Below, one piece after another: positions 23,434-34,961 of a stretch of DNA of 64,000 bases. The translations under genes and the position numbers were made by a program. Within the stretch, counting starts at the first letter, position 1, and each line of letters opens with the position of its first letter. Source of the stretch: Larix kaempferi (taxonomy: Eukaryota > Streptophyta > Pinopsida > Pinales > Pinaceae); assembly GCA_027924585.1 (NCBI GenBank), contig BSBM01000600.1:16823501-16887500 (forward strand), in the 5' to 3' direction. The notes below the pieces were generated by a model that was not told the origin of the DNA, made no database searches, and saw only the letters and a list, made by a program, of their open reading frames with translations.

Positions 23434-24214
23434 TCATGTCAACAAAGTGTTTAATGTGGGGCTCACGATCATTAGCACCTTTTCTCAACTTTAGCACATC
23501 TCTTTTATTGGATGAAGGAATGGCATTGTCATGCCAAATATTTTGTACTAGTTCCTTGAAAACATCACTTAATTTCCTATCTAAATGAGGCAACCTTCCA
23601 ATGAAGGCCCAACAATTTGCTTTATTTGGGTTTTCAGGGTTATCTCTTATAATATAGTACTTTCAAAGAGTTTTTCTATTTACTTTAAAAATGATATATC
23701 TCCATGCCAATAATCGACAACGCCTTGTGTACTTGTTTAGAATTGATTTTGATAACACACAATGGGAAACATTACGATCTTTTGAATGAGTAGACACTGG
23801 AATATTTCTAAAAACATGATTACTAGCATCTGAACCTTTAAATATATTTATGCCTAAAATTCTCCTAACAATAGCTAAACAACATGATTTTAAAAAATAC
23901 AACAATGATTGACATATGGATGCATCATTCTTTTATTAAAAAAAGTCTTTGATAATTTTTCTACACTCCCAATCAATAGTTAATTTCAGTAACTTGCCTT
24001 CAAGGGATGTTAGAGTACTTTCATTCACTTGAATATGTCTAGTGGTTCTTCGGTGTGAACTAGATAGTTGAGATAAGGAAGGTGGACAGGATGTGTGAAT
24101 CCCATCACTAGTAGAATGTAGCATTGCATTGACTTGAGAATCAAGATTGGGAGTGCATTGGACATGTGTGTGGTCTATATGTTGAACACATGATTGTTCA
24201 AATTCAACTTCCAC
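23434..24214 (-). pseudogene. Unrecognised protein, one minus-strand frame with few stops
   Basis: Translation of the minus strand from 24214 down to about 23434 stays in one frame for about 260 codons. It is broken only by two adjacent TAA near 23936 and one TGA near 23663. The N-terminal part is Ser/Thr/His-rich (SCPPSLSQLSSSHRRTTRH). The rest includes LLKLTIDWECRKIIKDFF, CRLLAWRYIIFKVNRKTL, and a conserved-looking end: WAFIGRLPHLDRKLSDVFKE then LKLRKGANDREPHIKHFVDM. The weakly open sequence upstream to about 24450 may belong to it. I do not know the function. The length of a clean frame and the mixed hydrophobic/charged composition argue for real, recently lost coding sequence rather than chance. 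Confidence 0.5.
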
Positions 24215-24719
24215 ATGAGGAGTGACTTGTTGAATATCCTATGGTGAATACCCAACATCTAGCAAAATTTAAATACCTTCTTCTTCAATTGGATCATTGC
24301 TTGTTGATGGATTATTAGATGGAATATGAATGGAATCCATTGGATTTGAGGGGATTCCTTATGGATGCCTAAGTTTTTCCATACCAAACTTTTCCTTCTC
24401 TCTTATTTCATGGACCTTTTTCAGGGGAAACTCCATTCTTTAAGATTTTTTTGCTCTATTTCTTTTGTTACCCATCTCCAAAAGGTTGGAATGAAAAAAA
24501 GTATCTCCAAGAGGTTATAATAAAACAAAAAAATGTAAAAGTAGTGAATATATATGGTGTAAGAAACAAAGAAAACCTGCAAAAGAATCTTTGTCACAGG
24601 TTTTGCACATGAGAACGACATGTGTTGGGATGCAAAAGGCGTATTCTGTCTTATTCCAGAAACATGCATGTGTGTTATTAAAGCATGCATGTTCCTTGGT
24701 GAACATTAACAATAGGTTT

Positions 24720-25507
24720 TTATTTGTGGGGGGAGTGGGATTAAGAGAGAGAGAGGGGGTGTGTTATTGGGTTGGCATAGAAAGATAGGGGAGAGGGGGT
24801 TAGTAATGGTTAGTAGGAGCAAGGGGGAGTAAAAATAGGGGGTGGTTAGGGGTAATGGTGTAGGAGGGGGGTAGGAACAGAGAGAGGGGGAAGAATGGGT
24901 AAGTAAGAATTCGGGGGATTAAGGGAGGGAGAGAGAGAGGGGATGGGGTGTTAGTGCCAGGGTGTGGATATGGGGGGGTTAGTGGTAGGGGGATGGGGAT
25001 TAGGAGACATAAAGAGAGAGGGGTTAGGAGTAGGGGTGGTATGAGAGAGAAAGAGATAGAGTGGGGGAATATGGGTAGGAGGGTGAGGCATAGAGGTGAG
25101 AGAGAGAGAGAGAGAGTTTGGGGGGGGACTAAGAAATATATAGAGAGAGGGGGGTTTAGTGGTAGGGGGAGTAGGAGAGAGAAAAATATAGAGTGGGGAG
25201 GTATGGGTAGGAGGGTGGGGAGTGGGTGGGGTTGGGATTAGAGAGAGAGAGAGATTATGGGGGCATGAGGATTAGGAGAGATAGCGAGGGATGGTTAGGA
25301 GTAGATGGAGTAGAAGAGTGAGAGAGAGGAGGGGGGGTGCTTAGTGGTAGGGGGTTATGGGTAGGGGGAGTAGTGGAGAGAGAGACAGATTGAGGTTTAG
25401 GGGTTTAGAGAGAGAGAGAGATCAAGGGGTTAGGGTTTTAGGGGGGGGGGAGAGAGAGAGAGAGAGAGAGAGGTTTGGTTGACATAGGAGGGGGGTTAGT
25501 TGTAGGG
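24720..25507 (+). repeat. Purine-rich tandem array, left part
   Basis: Almost pure A/G on the plus strand. Runs of GAGAGAG alternate with GGGGTTAGTGGTAGGGGGAG-like words. It stops exactly where the gypsy LTR starts (25508) and the same kind of sequence resumes at 56568. It was therefore one locus that the retroelement split. Open frames inside it (for example 24948-25241) are composition artefacts. Confidence 0.85.
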
Positions 25508-26164
25508 TGTTGGAGTGGGTTTTGGACCATTTTTGGGAGTAGCTCACCCGAAGTGTACCACATGACTATTCAGCCAAAGGACCAAAGCGCACAAAAAGCG
25601 GAAGTTAGTTAGAATGAGTTGGGAACTTGTGTCCACTTTGTAATGGGCTCAACCCATTTTGAAATGTATAAATATGTAAGTGATCTTCAGGTTGAGGGAG
25701 AGAATATTTATTTTTCGTTGTTGGTTGATTTGCTATTGCTCTTATCCTATGTAATGTTGGGTTTTTTTTGGGTTTGTGATAGAAATTTGATGCGTGTTGC
25801 GTAGGTTTTGTAAGACTGTTCCAAAATATACTAATGTGAAGTGATCCTATTTTGGATCATGTCTCTCTTGTGTTTGATGTAATGGATGCTTTATTTATTT
25901 CCCATATGGTTGATATGTTTCTATTGTTGCTTTGAATGTGTTATTTGTTATTTTTCATATGTTACATGTTTATGTGCATAAGATGAATGAATGGTAAGAT
26001 GAATAGAATGAATATTGTCTCCCCCTTCAGCACTGTAAAAGTTTGGATCCTGCAGTCCCCATAGATGCCTCGGGTGAGTCATAGGTGATGTCGAAAGGGT
26101 CAGTATCTAGGATTTTGTTGGTGAGTTTATACTGTGACCCCGGTCTTCCCACTGCATGTCAACA
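25508..26164 (+). repeat. 5' LTR of the large gypsy element
   Basis: It begins TGTTGG and ends TCAACA, 657 bp. It aligns along its whole length with 55902-56567 (shared blocks include GGGAACTTGTGTCCACTT, ATACTAATGTGAAGTGA and GGTGAGTTTATACTGTGACC). A TATA-like GTATAAATATGTAAG is at about 25668. Confidence 0.88.
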
Positions 26165-26166
26165 AA

Positions 26167-26184
26167 TGGTTCCATTGTCGAGAC
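26167..26184 (+). promoter_or_regulatory. Primer binding site of the large gypsy element
   Basis: TGGTTCCATTGTCGAGAC starts two bases after the LTR. It resembles the TGGCGCC-type sites (tRNA-Asp class) of many plant gypsy elements and nearly equals the site at 1535-1552. Confidence 0.65.
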
Positions 26185-26219
26185 TAGGATCTATGACTAA
26201 AGGGAAAGTTTAATTCAAC

Positions 26220-28208
26220 TAATGGTTCTCTGGATGACGAATAAGGAAGAGATAGAAGAGTGGTTGAAAGGGAAGGATTACAAATTTTCCAAATATTAGA
26301 ACAAGAACTCTAGGATAAGCAAGGAACAGTGGTTACATAAGTACATATACACCGCTCTGCATGAGATCTTCTTCTGTTAGTTCCCCATAATATTGGTTGA
26401 CTAGTTGTTAAGGTTATCCAAAAAGAACTCAATATTCTGCATTGAGATATGAAGGAACTAGACCCCTAAATTGATCCAACGAGTCAATATTGTAAGTAAC
26501 TCGATCTCATGCATAGTATATTTATGGTTGAATAGTGTAGGGTTATGTTATCGATTTTTCTATAGATTGCAGTCAATCATATATCGCAACTGAGATGGAT
26601 TTATTTAAGGGACTGTGCCAAAGCTACCTGAAGTCATTGCATACTTGGGTCAAGATGTTGTTGTGAGACAAAGGGACTATGATATTTGTTGTTCGTCGAG
26701 ATGCACAGCAGCAGCAGAAATATTTCAAAAGTTGTCTCCTCACTACAAGTGGGATAAGTGTGGCCTTGTGGGCAAGCAATGAGCCAGGTACTGTCACCTG
26801 AATCCCAACTCCTCCGTTTAGGCTAACTCCTAACAAATCCAAGGGGGGTTGTCCCTAAAAAAGAGTTTAAACATTTTATGTATTTGTATGGGCTCATCTA
26901 CACACAAATCTCAAACAAAATATGAGATATAAGGGTTTTATCCCTTCAATGGAGTCGCCATGTGAGAATAAAAATTTGCATTTGAAATACTCAGAAAATT
27001 TCTACTTTTATTTTGACATTTTATAAAAGGAAAAAGGTTAGTGGATGTCTAATACAGACTCGGATCCAAGATTATCAAGGATCCTACGAGAAACTAGCTT
27101 ATTCAATCTCCTCCTATAAACCTTTTCAGGTTCAAGGATGAAATTGAGTAATCCTATGGAGTTTGTTCTAGTTGAATACCTTGGTAAATTATTTGACAAT
27201 GGAGTCACCAGGTGGATTCAAGTCTAATATCAGAGAGTTGATTAAACTAAAAATATACCAAAAAAAGAAAAGGTAAAAACTAAGAAAAAACTAAGCTCGT
27301 CCAGGAACAAAAATATTTGTCCTCGACAATGGCGCCAAAGATGCTTGCCCCCAAGGCCACACTTTACCCACTTGTAATGACGGAACAAATTTTGAAAGAT
27401 TTCTGTTGCTGGTGTGCATCTCGACGGACAACAATATTATAATCTGATCACCCTAGTAGTTAAGCATCTCCACGTGCATAGGGGAACTAGGGGTTGACCA
27501 AAGGAATGTCTAAGTAAAAGAAGGAAATAATTAATAAAGAGTGGATGAGATGAGAATGTTGAGAGAAGAATAAGATGTGATAGTAGAAGAGACTGGATTA
27601 CTGCAAAGTGGAAAAATATTCCAGGAATATAGTAGGAAGAGGACTGCAGCTAAGATACAGGAGTAGTGCGGTGAGTTTGAAGAAAGAAACATCTGTGTAG
27701 GATTCTAGATCGAAGGATTATCACACATGGAAAAGAAAAAGAACATTAGCTCAGTTTGACGGAAAAATATAGCCCTTCTTAGGCCAGGATATGCGTTGAA
27801 CCCACAACCCCATGCGTGTCCCCCAAATACAAGGTAAGAACCCATATTTTGTCACTTGTAGTTAGTAATAGTAGTAAAGTTAGATATAGTAGTAGAAATA
27901 GTGCAATGAATCCTAGTCATCGAATAGTGTCAACTCAAAATATTGTGCAGAACATAATGGTGGGGGTAGACCGCACTTTGCGGATTCCTATATCCCAAGT
28001 ACAGATGATCCAAAACATGATTTTTTGTTTGTGAGGCAATATGGAAAGTAAATAAATTCTAGGATGAGGCTACAAATATTGCACAGTTTGTAACAACATT
28101 CATAGATTGTTTCTTGACCTTGTACATAAAGTATCAAACCACTACACAAGCCAACAAGTTGGATAACATCAATAAATCCTTACTCAAGGAGTTCAAGAAA
28201 CCAAAATA
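26220..28208 (+). pseudogene. Gypsy gag, N-terminal part (up to the nested insertion)
   Basis: From ATG 26220 (MVLWMTNKEEIEEWLKGK...) a decayed frame carries HEIFFC*FPIILVD and TPKLIQRVNIV. This matches the order of the minus-strand gag at 1-1511 (HEWFFCEFPVILYEW, TPELIQELQ). After a disordered stretch (26600-27900, with inverted repeat arms) the gag core resumes near 28020: CEAIWKVNKF, then ATNIAQFVTTF and NKSLLKEFKKPK. There it is cut by the LTR element at 28209 and continues at 34962. Stops and small shifts make it non-functional. Gag would build the particle. Confidence 0.75.
26664..27447. repeat. Inverted repeat arms inside the gypsy leader
   Basis: Arm 1 (about 26664-26778) and arm 2 (about 27342-27447, reverse complement) share words such as GCAAGCA, AAGGCCACACTT and GCATCTCGACG. 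Read outward, both could encode a related short peptide (EIFQ...HYKW.KCGL.GK). The interior of about 560 bp is unrelated. Beside arm 2, on the minus strand, is a TTTGGCGCCATTGTCGAGG sequence like a primer site (27319-27341). This may be a rearranged duplicate of leader or gag sequence. Confidence 0.6.
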
Positions 28209-30235
28209 TGTCATGTCCCAAATTTGGCATTGGGTCACAATGGCCTAATCACATTGGCCATATTCATTAGAGTTTGTCAAATTGATGTTAAGTGTCAAAT
28301 AATTGCCAAGGAGGAAAATTACTAGTTTCCTAGGTTTGGAATGGAAGCTTTGGAATTTGGAATAAGGGGGATAATAAATGATGTTTGAACATTAGAATGG
28401 CATAAATATTTAATAAAGGATCTAAATAAATATATACAAGTGAAACTCAAAGTGGCATTTGATCGTGAAGACACATGGAGGAAGTGGGACCCACATTTGG
28501 CTAGATTTCCCCACTACACTTGCCATCATTCTCTCACCAATTCGAATTCAAGGTGAATGGTAACACACTTGGGGTATTTCAAAAGGTATTATTCATGGCA
28601 TGACTCATCCAAGGTCAAAATATATAGGAAGAGTAACTCCCATGGAATAGGAAGAGGCAATTTGGAGCTAGTGAGACACTTGGGCTAGATTCCCTAGCTC
28701 TATCACAACAATGATGAAGATGCTATGACACCTATGACACAAATCAGACCTGGAGGCTGAAATATGACATATATGACATGTCAGGGCTAAAAATATCCTC
28801 CAAGAGGGCTCTCAAGGGATTTAGGGCATCTAAGATGCCTCCACATGTGATTTGGTGGAAGTGGGAGACTAAGAATTGTTGTACAAGTGGCGTTCTTTGG
28901 AATCTCTTCCCAACTTGAGTTGGCATGAGTCGCTTGGAAGGAATTTGACCCATAGAGGACATTAGAAGTTTATAAATGTCAATAACAAATAATGAAACTA
29001 GCTTTTGATCATTTGTAGAATTTGCAATTGCATTTGTGAAGAGGGATAGCTAGTGGATGACTACTTTCTTGCCTTAGCCAATTTCGAGGGTGAAAGATTC
29101 CCATCCAAGCTGGTAATTGGAAAGGCCATTCAGAACTTTAATTTGGAGAGTTAATGGAGTATTTATTTGTAGGTATAAGCTATAGGGAAGCTCATGGTTT
29201 CTTCTATTACAGCTCACTCCTTCAACCATTTCCAGTTTTTATGACATATTCTTGATCCTTGAGGAAGGGCGTTTTTGGTGAGCTATTGTACTATTTGGGG
29301 GAGATTATAATGCCCCATTTATTTTTTAATATAAATTAAATACTCTTTTCTTCATCTCTAGAAATTTTCAGGTCTAAATTCCAAGTAGAAATGTGTAAAT
29401 CTCATTTTTAATGAAAGAACAGTGCCATTTCCCCACTACCTTGTTGTGAACCAATGTAATGTTGATGGATTTGAATGGATAAGTAGACTACTGATGGTTT
29501 ATTGATGAATGGAATTTTATTTATGGATTATACAAGTTTCATGTTCATTACTTAAGCATTCAAAGTCATTTTACTTAGTTTATTTACATTTGGAGAAGAT
29601 TTGGTGCCATTTCCCCAAGGGTCGAATTAGTGATTTTTTTTGTTGTTTGGGAGAAGGTTATAATAGACTTAATAACTTGTTAATGGTGCAAATGAGACCT
29701 AAATAATGTTCCTTATATATCCCAGACCTATTTTCAGAATTTAGAGCAGGTTTGGAGGCATTTGGAGAGCCATTTTCAGAACTTACCCTAGGGGGATTTT
29801 AACCTCAAATTGCTAGTTAAATTCCATACTTTGTCCAGAATATTAAACAAGTTTGCAGAAGTATTTTGATAGTCATAAATCATCCTTGAACATCATAATC
29901 AAGTACAAATATCCCTCATACACCTTCCTTGAATATTTGAAAGCACTTGGAGCCAATTGGAGACCTAGAGACCAATACTAGTCAACGGGAAATTACTAGT
30001 AAAGTTCGCTACATTGGCCAGAATTGAAAGAGGAATTGTAGAAGTATTTTAAAGGTCCAAAAGCATATATGAAACACATATTTATGTTCTAAAATCATCC
30101 ATATACCTTCTTAGAATATTTGGGAGCAACTCGAGCAATTTGGTGACCTAGAGATCAAAGCTAGTCAAAGGTCGAACTAGGGAAAAAAATTGGAAAATTG
30201 CCATTTTAATAAAATTTCTAACAAGGGTCATTACA
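28209..30235 (+). repeat. 5' LTR of the gag-only element
   Basis: 2027 bp, from TGTCATGTCCCAAATTTGG to AGGGTCATTACA. It matches 32948-34961 throughout. It contains no gene. Confidence 0.93.
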
Positions 30236-30236
30236 G

Positions 30237-30248
30237 TGGTATCAGAGC
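30237..30248 (+). promoter_or_regulatory. Primer binding site of the gag-only element
   Basis: TGGTATCAGAGC lies one base after the LTR, the initiator tRNA-Met type. Confidence 0.92.
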
Positions 30249-30292
30249 ATGGTCCTTGCACCTGTGTATTAGGTACATACATTCAAGAATAA

Positions 30293-32791
30293 TTGGAAAC
30301 AATATATTACTATTATGATGAATCCTATGAGTACAATTCTTATGAGGAATATGGAGATGCTTATAAGCAATATGAAGCAGAATGTGAATGGTATGATGAA
30401 GAGGTTCCATCATGCAACACTTCTTACAATTTTAGGAGAAATGAAGATTATTCTTATGAATTTAAATCTTATGAATATTAGTGTGTCACACCAAACAAGG
30501 ATAATTATATGAATGAGTTACAAAGATGGAGAGCAACATATAAAACCTTGCCCCAACAATATCAAAAATATCAAGAATATCTTGCTTTGAGGAAAAATAC
30601 ACAAAATGCCATGTCTTTTGAGTACTATGTTGAACATATTTTTTAAAATGGGCCCAAACATGAAGATGTGGAGTTAGTAAATAAAGGTTTATGCCCTTCT
30701 TGTAAAGAACCTTGGAGAGAGTATCATATATGTGTGCGTGAAATGATGTCCTACTTGAGGAGAGCTTTTGGGAATTTTTCAAAAAGAGATTCCAAATATA
30801 TTGATCCTAAGGAAAACAAGGGGAAAAATGCATCAACTTGCTTGAAGGAGCAAAAGGAAGAGACATCACAAGAGCATGAAGAAGATTCTATTGAAAATAT
30901 GGAAGATCATTCCGAGACACCTTCTAGGTTAGACATGAACCAAAGAGCATCTACTGATGGATGCTTAAACTATGAAGGAGTGCCTACTGATGGGTGCTCA
31001 CACCTCTATGTTGGTGACATAGAGATCACTTTTGAAATTGTTGCTGCAAGCTCAAGTTCCATTAAGCATGATAATGAAGACCTTGTAGCAGTTGAAGAAG
31101 AACCAAGATCAACTTCCCCATCACCACTTGAGCTTCATGAAGTTGGTCCAAGAAAAAATAAAGAAGATGAGGAGGTTCATTTTCAAGAGCCTCATTTTCT
31201 GTAAGGGTCCTTAAATATGAATGAAAAGAAGATCCAAGAGTCGCTCAGCATTCTCCATGACACTCAAGCATTGGTGTCAAATTTTTGTTGGAGAGCTACT
31301 TCATTGGAGGAAACATCCTTCCTTGAAGACATGGAGAAGATTCAAAGAGAAATGTGCCACATCAAAGGTAATTTCATGTCTTTGATTTTTGATAGAAACC
31401 ATTTGTTTGAGCTTAATGAATTTTTACATGATGCGTACTTAAAGAATAATGAGGATAATCATAAGCTCACAATTCAAAATGAGCAACTTTTTGAAAAGTT
31501 GCAAGATACTTGTTTTTCCTCCTATGTTTCAGATTGTCAAATGGTAGATTGTTTGGATGATTGTCATGACATGGTGGATCATGAGAAATGTGGAAATTTG
31601 AATGTTGTTGATGTGTTTGAAGATGAACTTGAAGATATCCAACCACTTGATGTGGTGGAAGAGGAACTTGAATTGTCTCTTGATGAAAGTTATGCAATTT
31701 TTAAAGAGGAGCATGATTCCTCTACATTGGAACCAATCTATGACAAAGGTTTCACACTTTTAAAAGAGATGCATGATACTACCCATATATATCCTTCCCA
31801 TGATGAAACTTCTGCACTTTTTGATCATTTGGGTGAGTTAGTTCATTCTCCTACATCCTACAATTCCATGTTTTGCAACATTAGTCTCAATGAAGTATGG
31901 GTGAAAGGGTTCTTTTTGATGGTGCCACATGAGGAGTATGGAACTCCTAGATTTACCTTTTATGATGACATGGTTGGAGCACATTCTTATTCACATTTGC
32001 AGCAGCATCATTTGTCACTTTATGATGATGCACATCTACATGGATGCACCTATGATATGCATTTGAGTCACTTGAAGACTCATGGTTTTTCTTGCTCAAC
32101 ACTTGGTTCATTTTATGTTAGAGGAACTTCATCCAACACTTGGGTGAATAGATTTATGATTGGAGAAAATTTTGGTTGGAAGCCACATACTTGGTTATAT
32201 ATTTATGATTCTCACATTCAGGGATGTATGGGTGAGACTTCTTTGAGTCATTTGAAGTCTCCTTGTTTTTTCTGCTCATTATTTGGTTCAGATTTTAGTG
32301 GAGATTCTTCATTCACTTCTTGGATGAAACAATACATGGCTGAATATTTTGATGCATATCAAATCCTTTTGGAGCAGCATTATAGAACATGGGATCCTCA
32401 CCTATGTCATTGGTGCAGATTTGATTGGTCACTTGAAGCTTGTATGCACTTGGAAAATGGTGGTCTACTTGCTTGGAGGTATAAGCACTTTCATGATTCT
32501 TTGATGAAGCACCTACTTGATGTACATTTTCATTATGTTGTTATGTACTTTGATGATATATATTTTGTACTCATGATGTTTGGAAGAATGCATACAAGAA
32601 AATGGAATCCAGGAATCCTCTTATCTAATGGTGTGGGTTGGAAAGCACTCTTATTTGTTTGGATGCAATACAAGCAATGGGATCCTCGAATAATTTTTAT
32701 CTCATTGGTTTCAATTTTTTGGGGGAAACAAGCAATATGGAAGATGGATTTCCCAGTTAATAAAGTGATTTTTATCAAAGTAGTGCATTAG
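30293..32791 (+). pseudogene. 833-codon gag-like polyprotein of the gag-only element
   Basis: One plus-strand frame runs from ATG 30293 to the stop at 32789-32791, with only three internal stops (TAG 30479, TAA 30644, TAA 31202). The start is Tyr/Glu-rich (YYYYDESYEYNSYEEYGDAY). Near residue 134 is GLCPSCKEPWREYHIC, a CX2CX7HXC knuckle (30692-30733) with the spacing seen in many plant gypsy gag proteins. An acidic, Ser-rich linker follows. The last 524 codons (31217-32791) are fully open: a predicted helical, acidic part, then a His/Trp/Tyr-rich part with an internal repeat of about 60 residues (SLSHLK and HLSHLK units near 32058 and 32238). The second half matches nothing I know. The reading frame is well preserved for a non-autonomous element, which suggests that the protein mattered for its spread. 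Confidence 0.75.
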
Positions 32792-32933
32792 CAAGCATGG
32801 TGGTTCCTCTCTAAAGTCTTCATGGAAACTCAAAGACTCAAGGTTGGGCAATTCAATGGCAACTTCAAAGAATTATACAGAAAGCAGGTTCTTCAACACC
32901 CATGTTTGAAATTGCTTCAGGACAAGCAATATT

Positions 32934-32947
32934 GGGAAGGGAAGATT
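32934..32947 (+). promoter_or_regulatory. Polypurine tract of the gag-only element
   Basis: A GGGAAGGGAAGATT-like run immediately precedes the 3' LTR. Confidence 0.75.
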
Positions 32948-34961
32948 TGTCATGTCCCAAATTTGGAATTGGGTCACAATGGCCTAATCACATTGGCCAT
33001 ATTCATTAGAGTTTGTCAAATTGATGTTAAGGGTCAAATAATTGCCAAGGAGGAAAATTTCTAGTTTCCTAGGTTTGGAATGGAAGCTTTGGGATTTGGA
33101 ATAAGGGGGATAATAAATGATGTTTGAACATTAGAATGGAATAAATATTTAATAAAGGAGATAAATAAATATATACAAGTTAAAATCAAAGTGGCATTTG
33201 ATCATGAAGACACATGGAGGAAGTGGGACCCACATATGGCTAGATTTCCCCACTACACTTGGCATCATTCTCTCACCAATTGAATTCAAGGTGAATGGTA
33301 ACATACTTGGGGGAGTTCAAAAGGTATTATTTATGGCATGACTCATACAAGGTCAAAATATAGAGGAAGAGTAACTCCCATGGAAGAGGAAGAGGCAATT
33401 TGGAGCTAGTGAGACACTTGGGCTAGATTCCTTAGCTCTATGACAACAATGATGAAGATGCTATGACACCTATGACAAAAATCAGACCTGAAGGCTGACA
33501 TATGACATATATGACATGTCAGGGATAAAAATAGCCTCTAAGAGGGAGCTCAAGGGATTTAGGGAATCTAAGATGCTTCCACATGTGATTTGGTGGAAGT
33601 GGGAGACTAGGAATTGTTGTACAAGTGGCGTTCTTTGGAATCTCTTCCCAACTTGAGTTGGCATGAGTCTCTTGGAAGGAATTCAAACCATAGAGGACAT
33701 TAGAAGTTTATAAATGTCAATAACAAATAATGAAACCAGATTTTGATCATTTGTAGAATTTGCAATTACATTTGTGAAGAGGGAGAGCTAGTGGATGACT
33801 ACTTTCTTGCCTTAGCCAATTTCGAGGGTGAAAGATTCCCATCCAAGTTGGTAATTGGAAAGGACATTCAGAAATTTCATTTGGAGCTTTAATGGAGTAT
33901 TTATTTGCAGGTGTAAGCTACAGGGAAGCTCATGGTTTCTTCTATTGCAGCTCACTCCTTCAACCATTTCCAGTTTTGATGGCATATTCTTGATCCTTGA
34001 GGGAGGGCGTTTTTGGTGATATATTGTACTATTTGGGGGAGGTTCTAATGCCCAATTTATTTTGTAATATAAATTAAATACTTTTTTCTTAATCTCCAGA
34101 AATTTTCAGGTCTAAATTCCAATTAGAAATGTGTAAATCTCATTTTTAATGAAAGAATAATGTCATTTCCCCACTAACTTGTTGTGAACCAATGTAATGT
34201 TGATGGATTCGAATGGATAAGTAGAATATTGATGGTTTATTAATGAATGGAATTTTATTGATGGATTGTACAAGTTTTATGTTCATTACTTAAGCATTCG
34301 AATTCATTTTACTCAGTTTATTTACATTTGGAGAAGATTTGGTGCCAGTTCCCCAAGGGTCGAATTAGTGATTTTTTTACTGTTTGGGAGAAGGTTAGAA
34401 CATAATTAATAACTGATTAATGGTGCACATGAGACCTAAATAATGTTCCTTATACATCCCCTACCTTTTTTAAGAATTTCGAGTGGGTTTGGAGGCATTT
34501 GGAGAGCCATTTTCAGAACTTACACTGGGGGGATTTGAACCTCAAATTGCTAGTTAAATTCCATACTTTGTCGAAAATATTAAAAAACGTTTTCAGAAGT
34601 CTTTTGATGGTCATAAATCATACTTGAACATAATAATCAAGTACAAATATCATTCATACACCTTCCTTGAATATTTGAAGGCATTTGGAGCCAACTGGAG
34701 ACCTAGAGACCAATATTAGTCAAAGGGAAATTACTAGTAAAGTTCGCTACATTGGCCAAAATTGAAAGAGAATTTGTAGAAGTATTTTAAAGGTCCAAAA
34801 GCATCCCTGAAACACATATTTATGTTCTAAAATCATCCATACACCTTCTCATATTATTTGGGAGCAATTTGGTGACCTAGAGATCAAAACTAGTCAAAGG
34901 TCGAACTAGGGAAAAAAATTGGAAAATTGTCATTTTAATAAAATTCCTAAGGGTCATTACA
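32948..34961 (+). repeat. 3' LTR of the gag-only element
   Basis: 2014 bp, the partner of 28209-30235, starting TGTCATGTCCC and ending GGTCATTACA. Differences are scattered substitutions and small indels. Confidence 0.93.

Noticed and set aside
24948-25241. 97-codon frame in the GA array
   Set aside because: Gly/Arg/Glu-only protein from repeated GAGAGA/GGGG words; a composition artefact, as are the frames at 58379-58588 and 59023-59319.
24720-25507. GA-rich tract as the internal region of a retroelement
   Set aside because: At first it seemed to be LTR-linked internal sequence, because an LTR abuts it on opposite sides at the two loci. A split pre-existing array explains both sides with one insertion.
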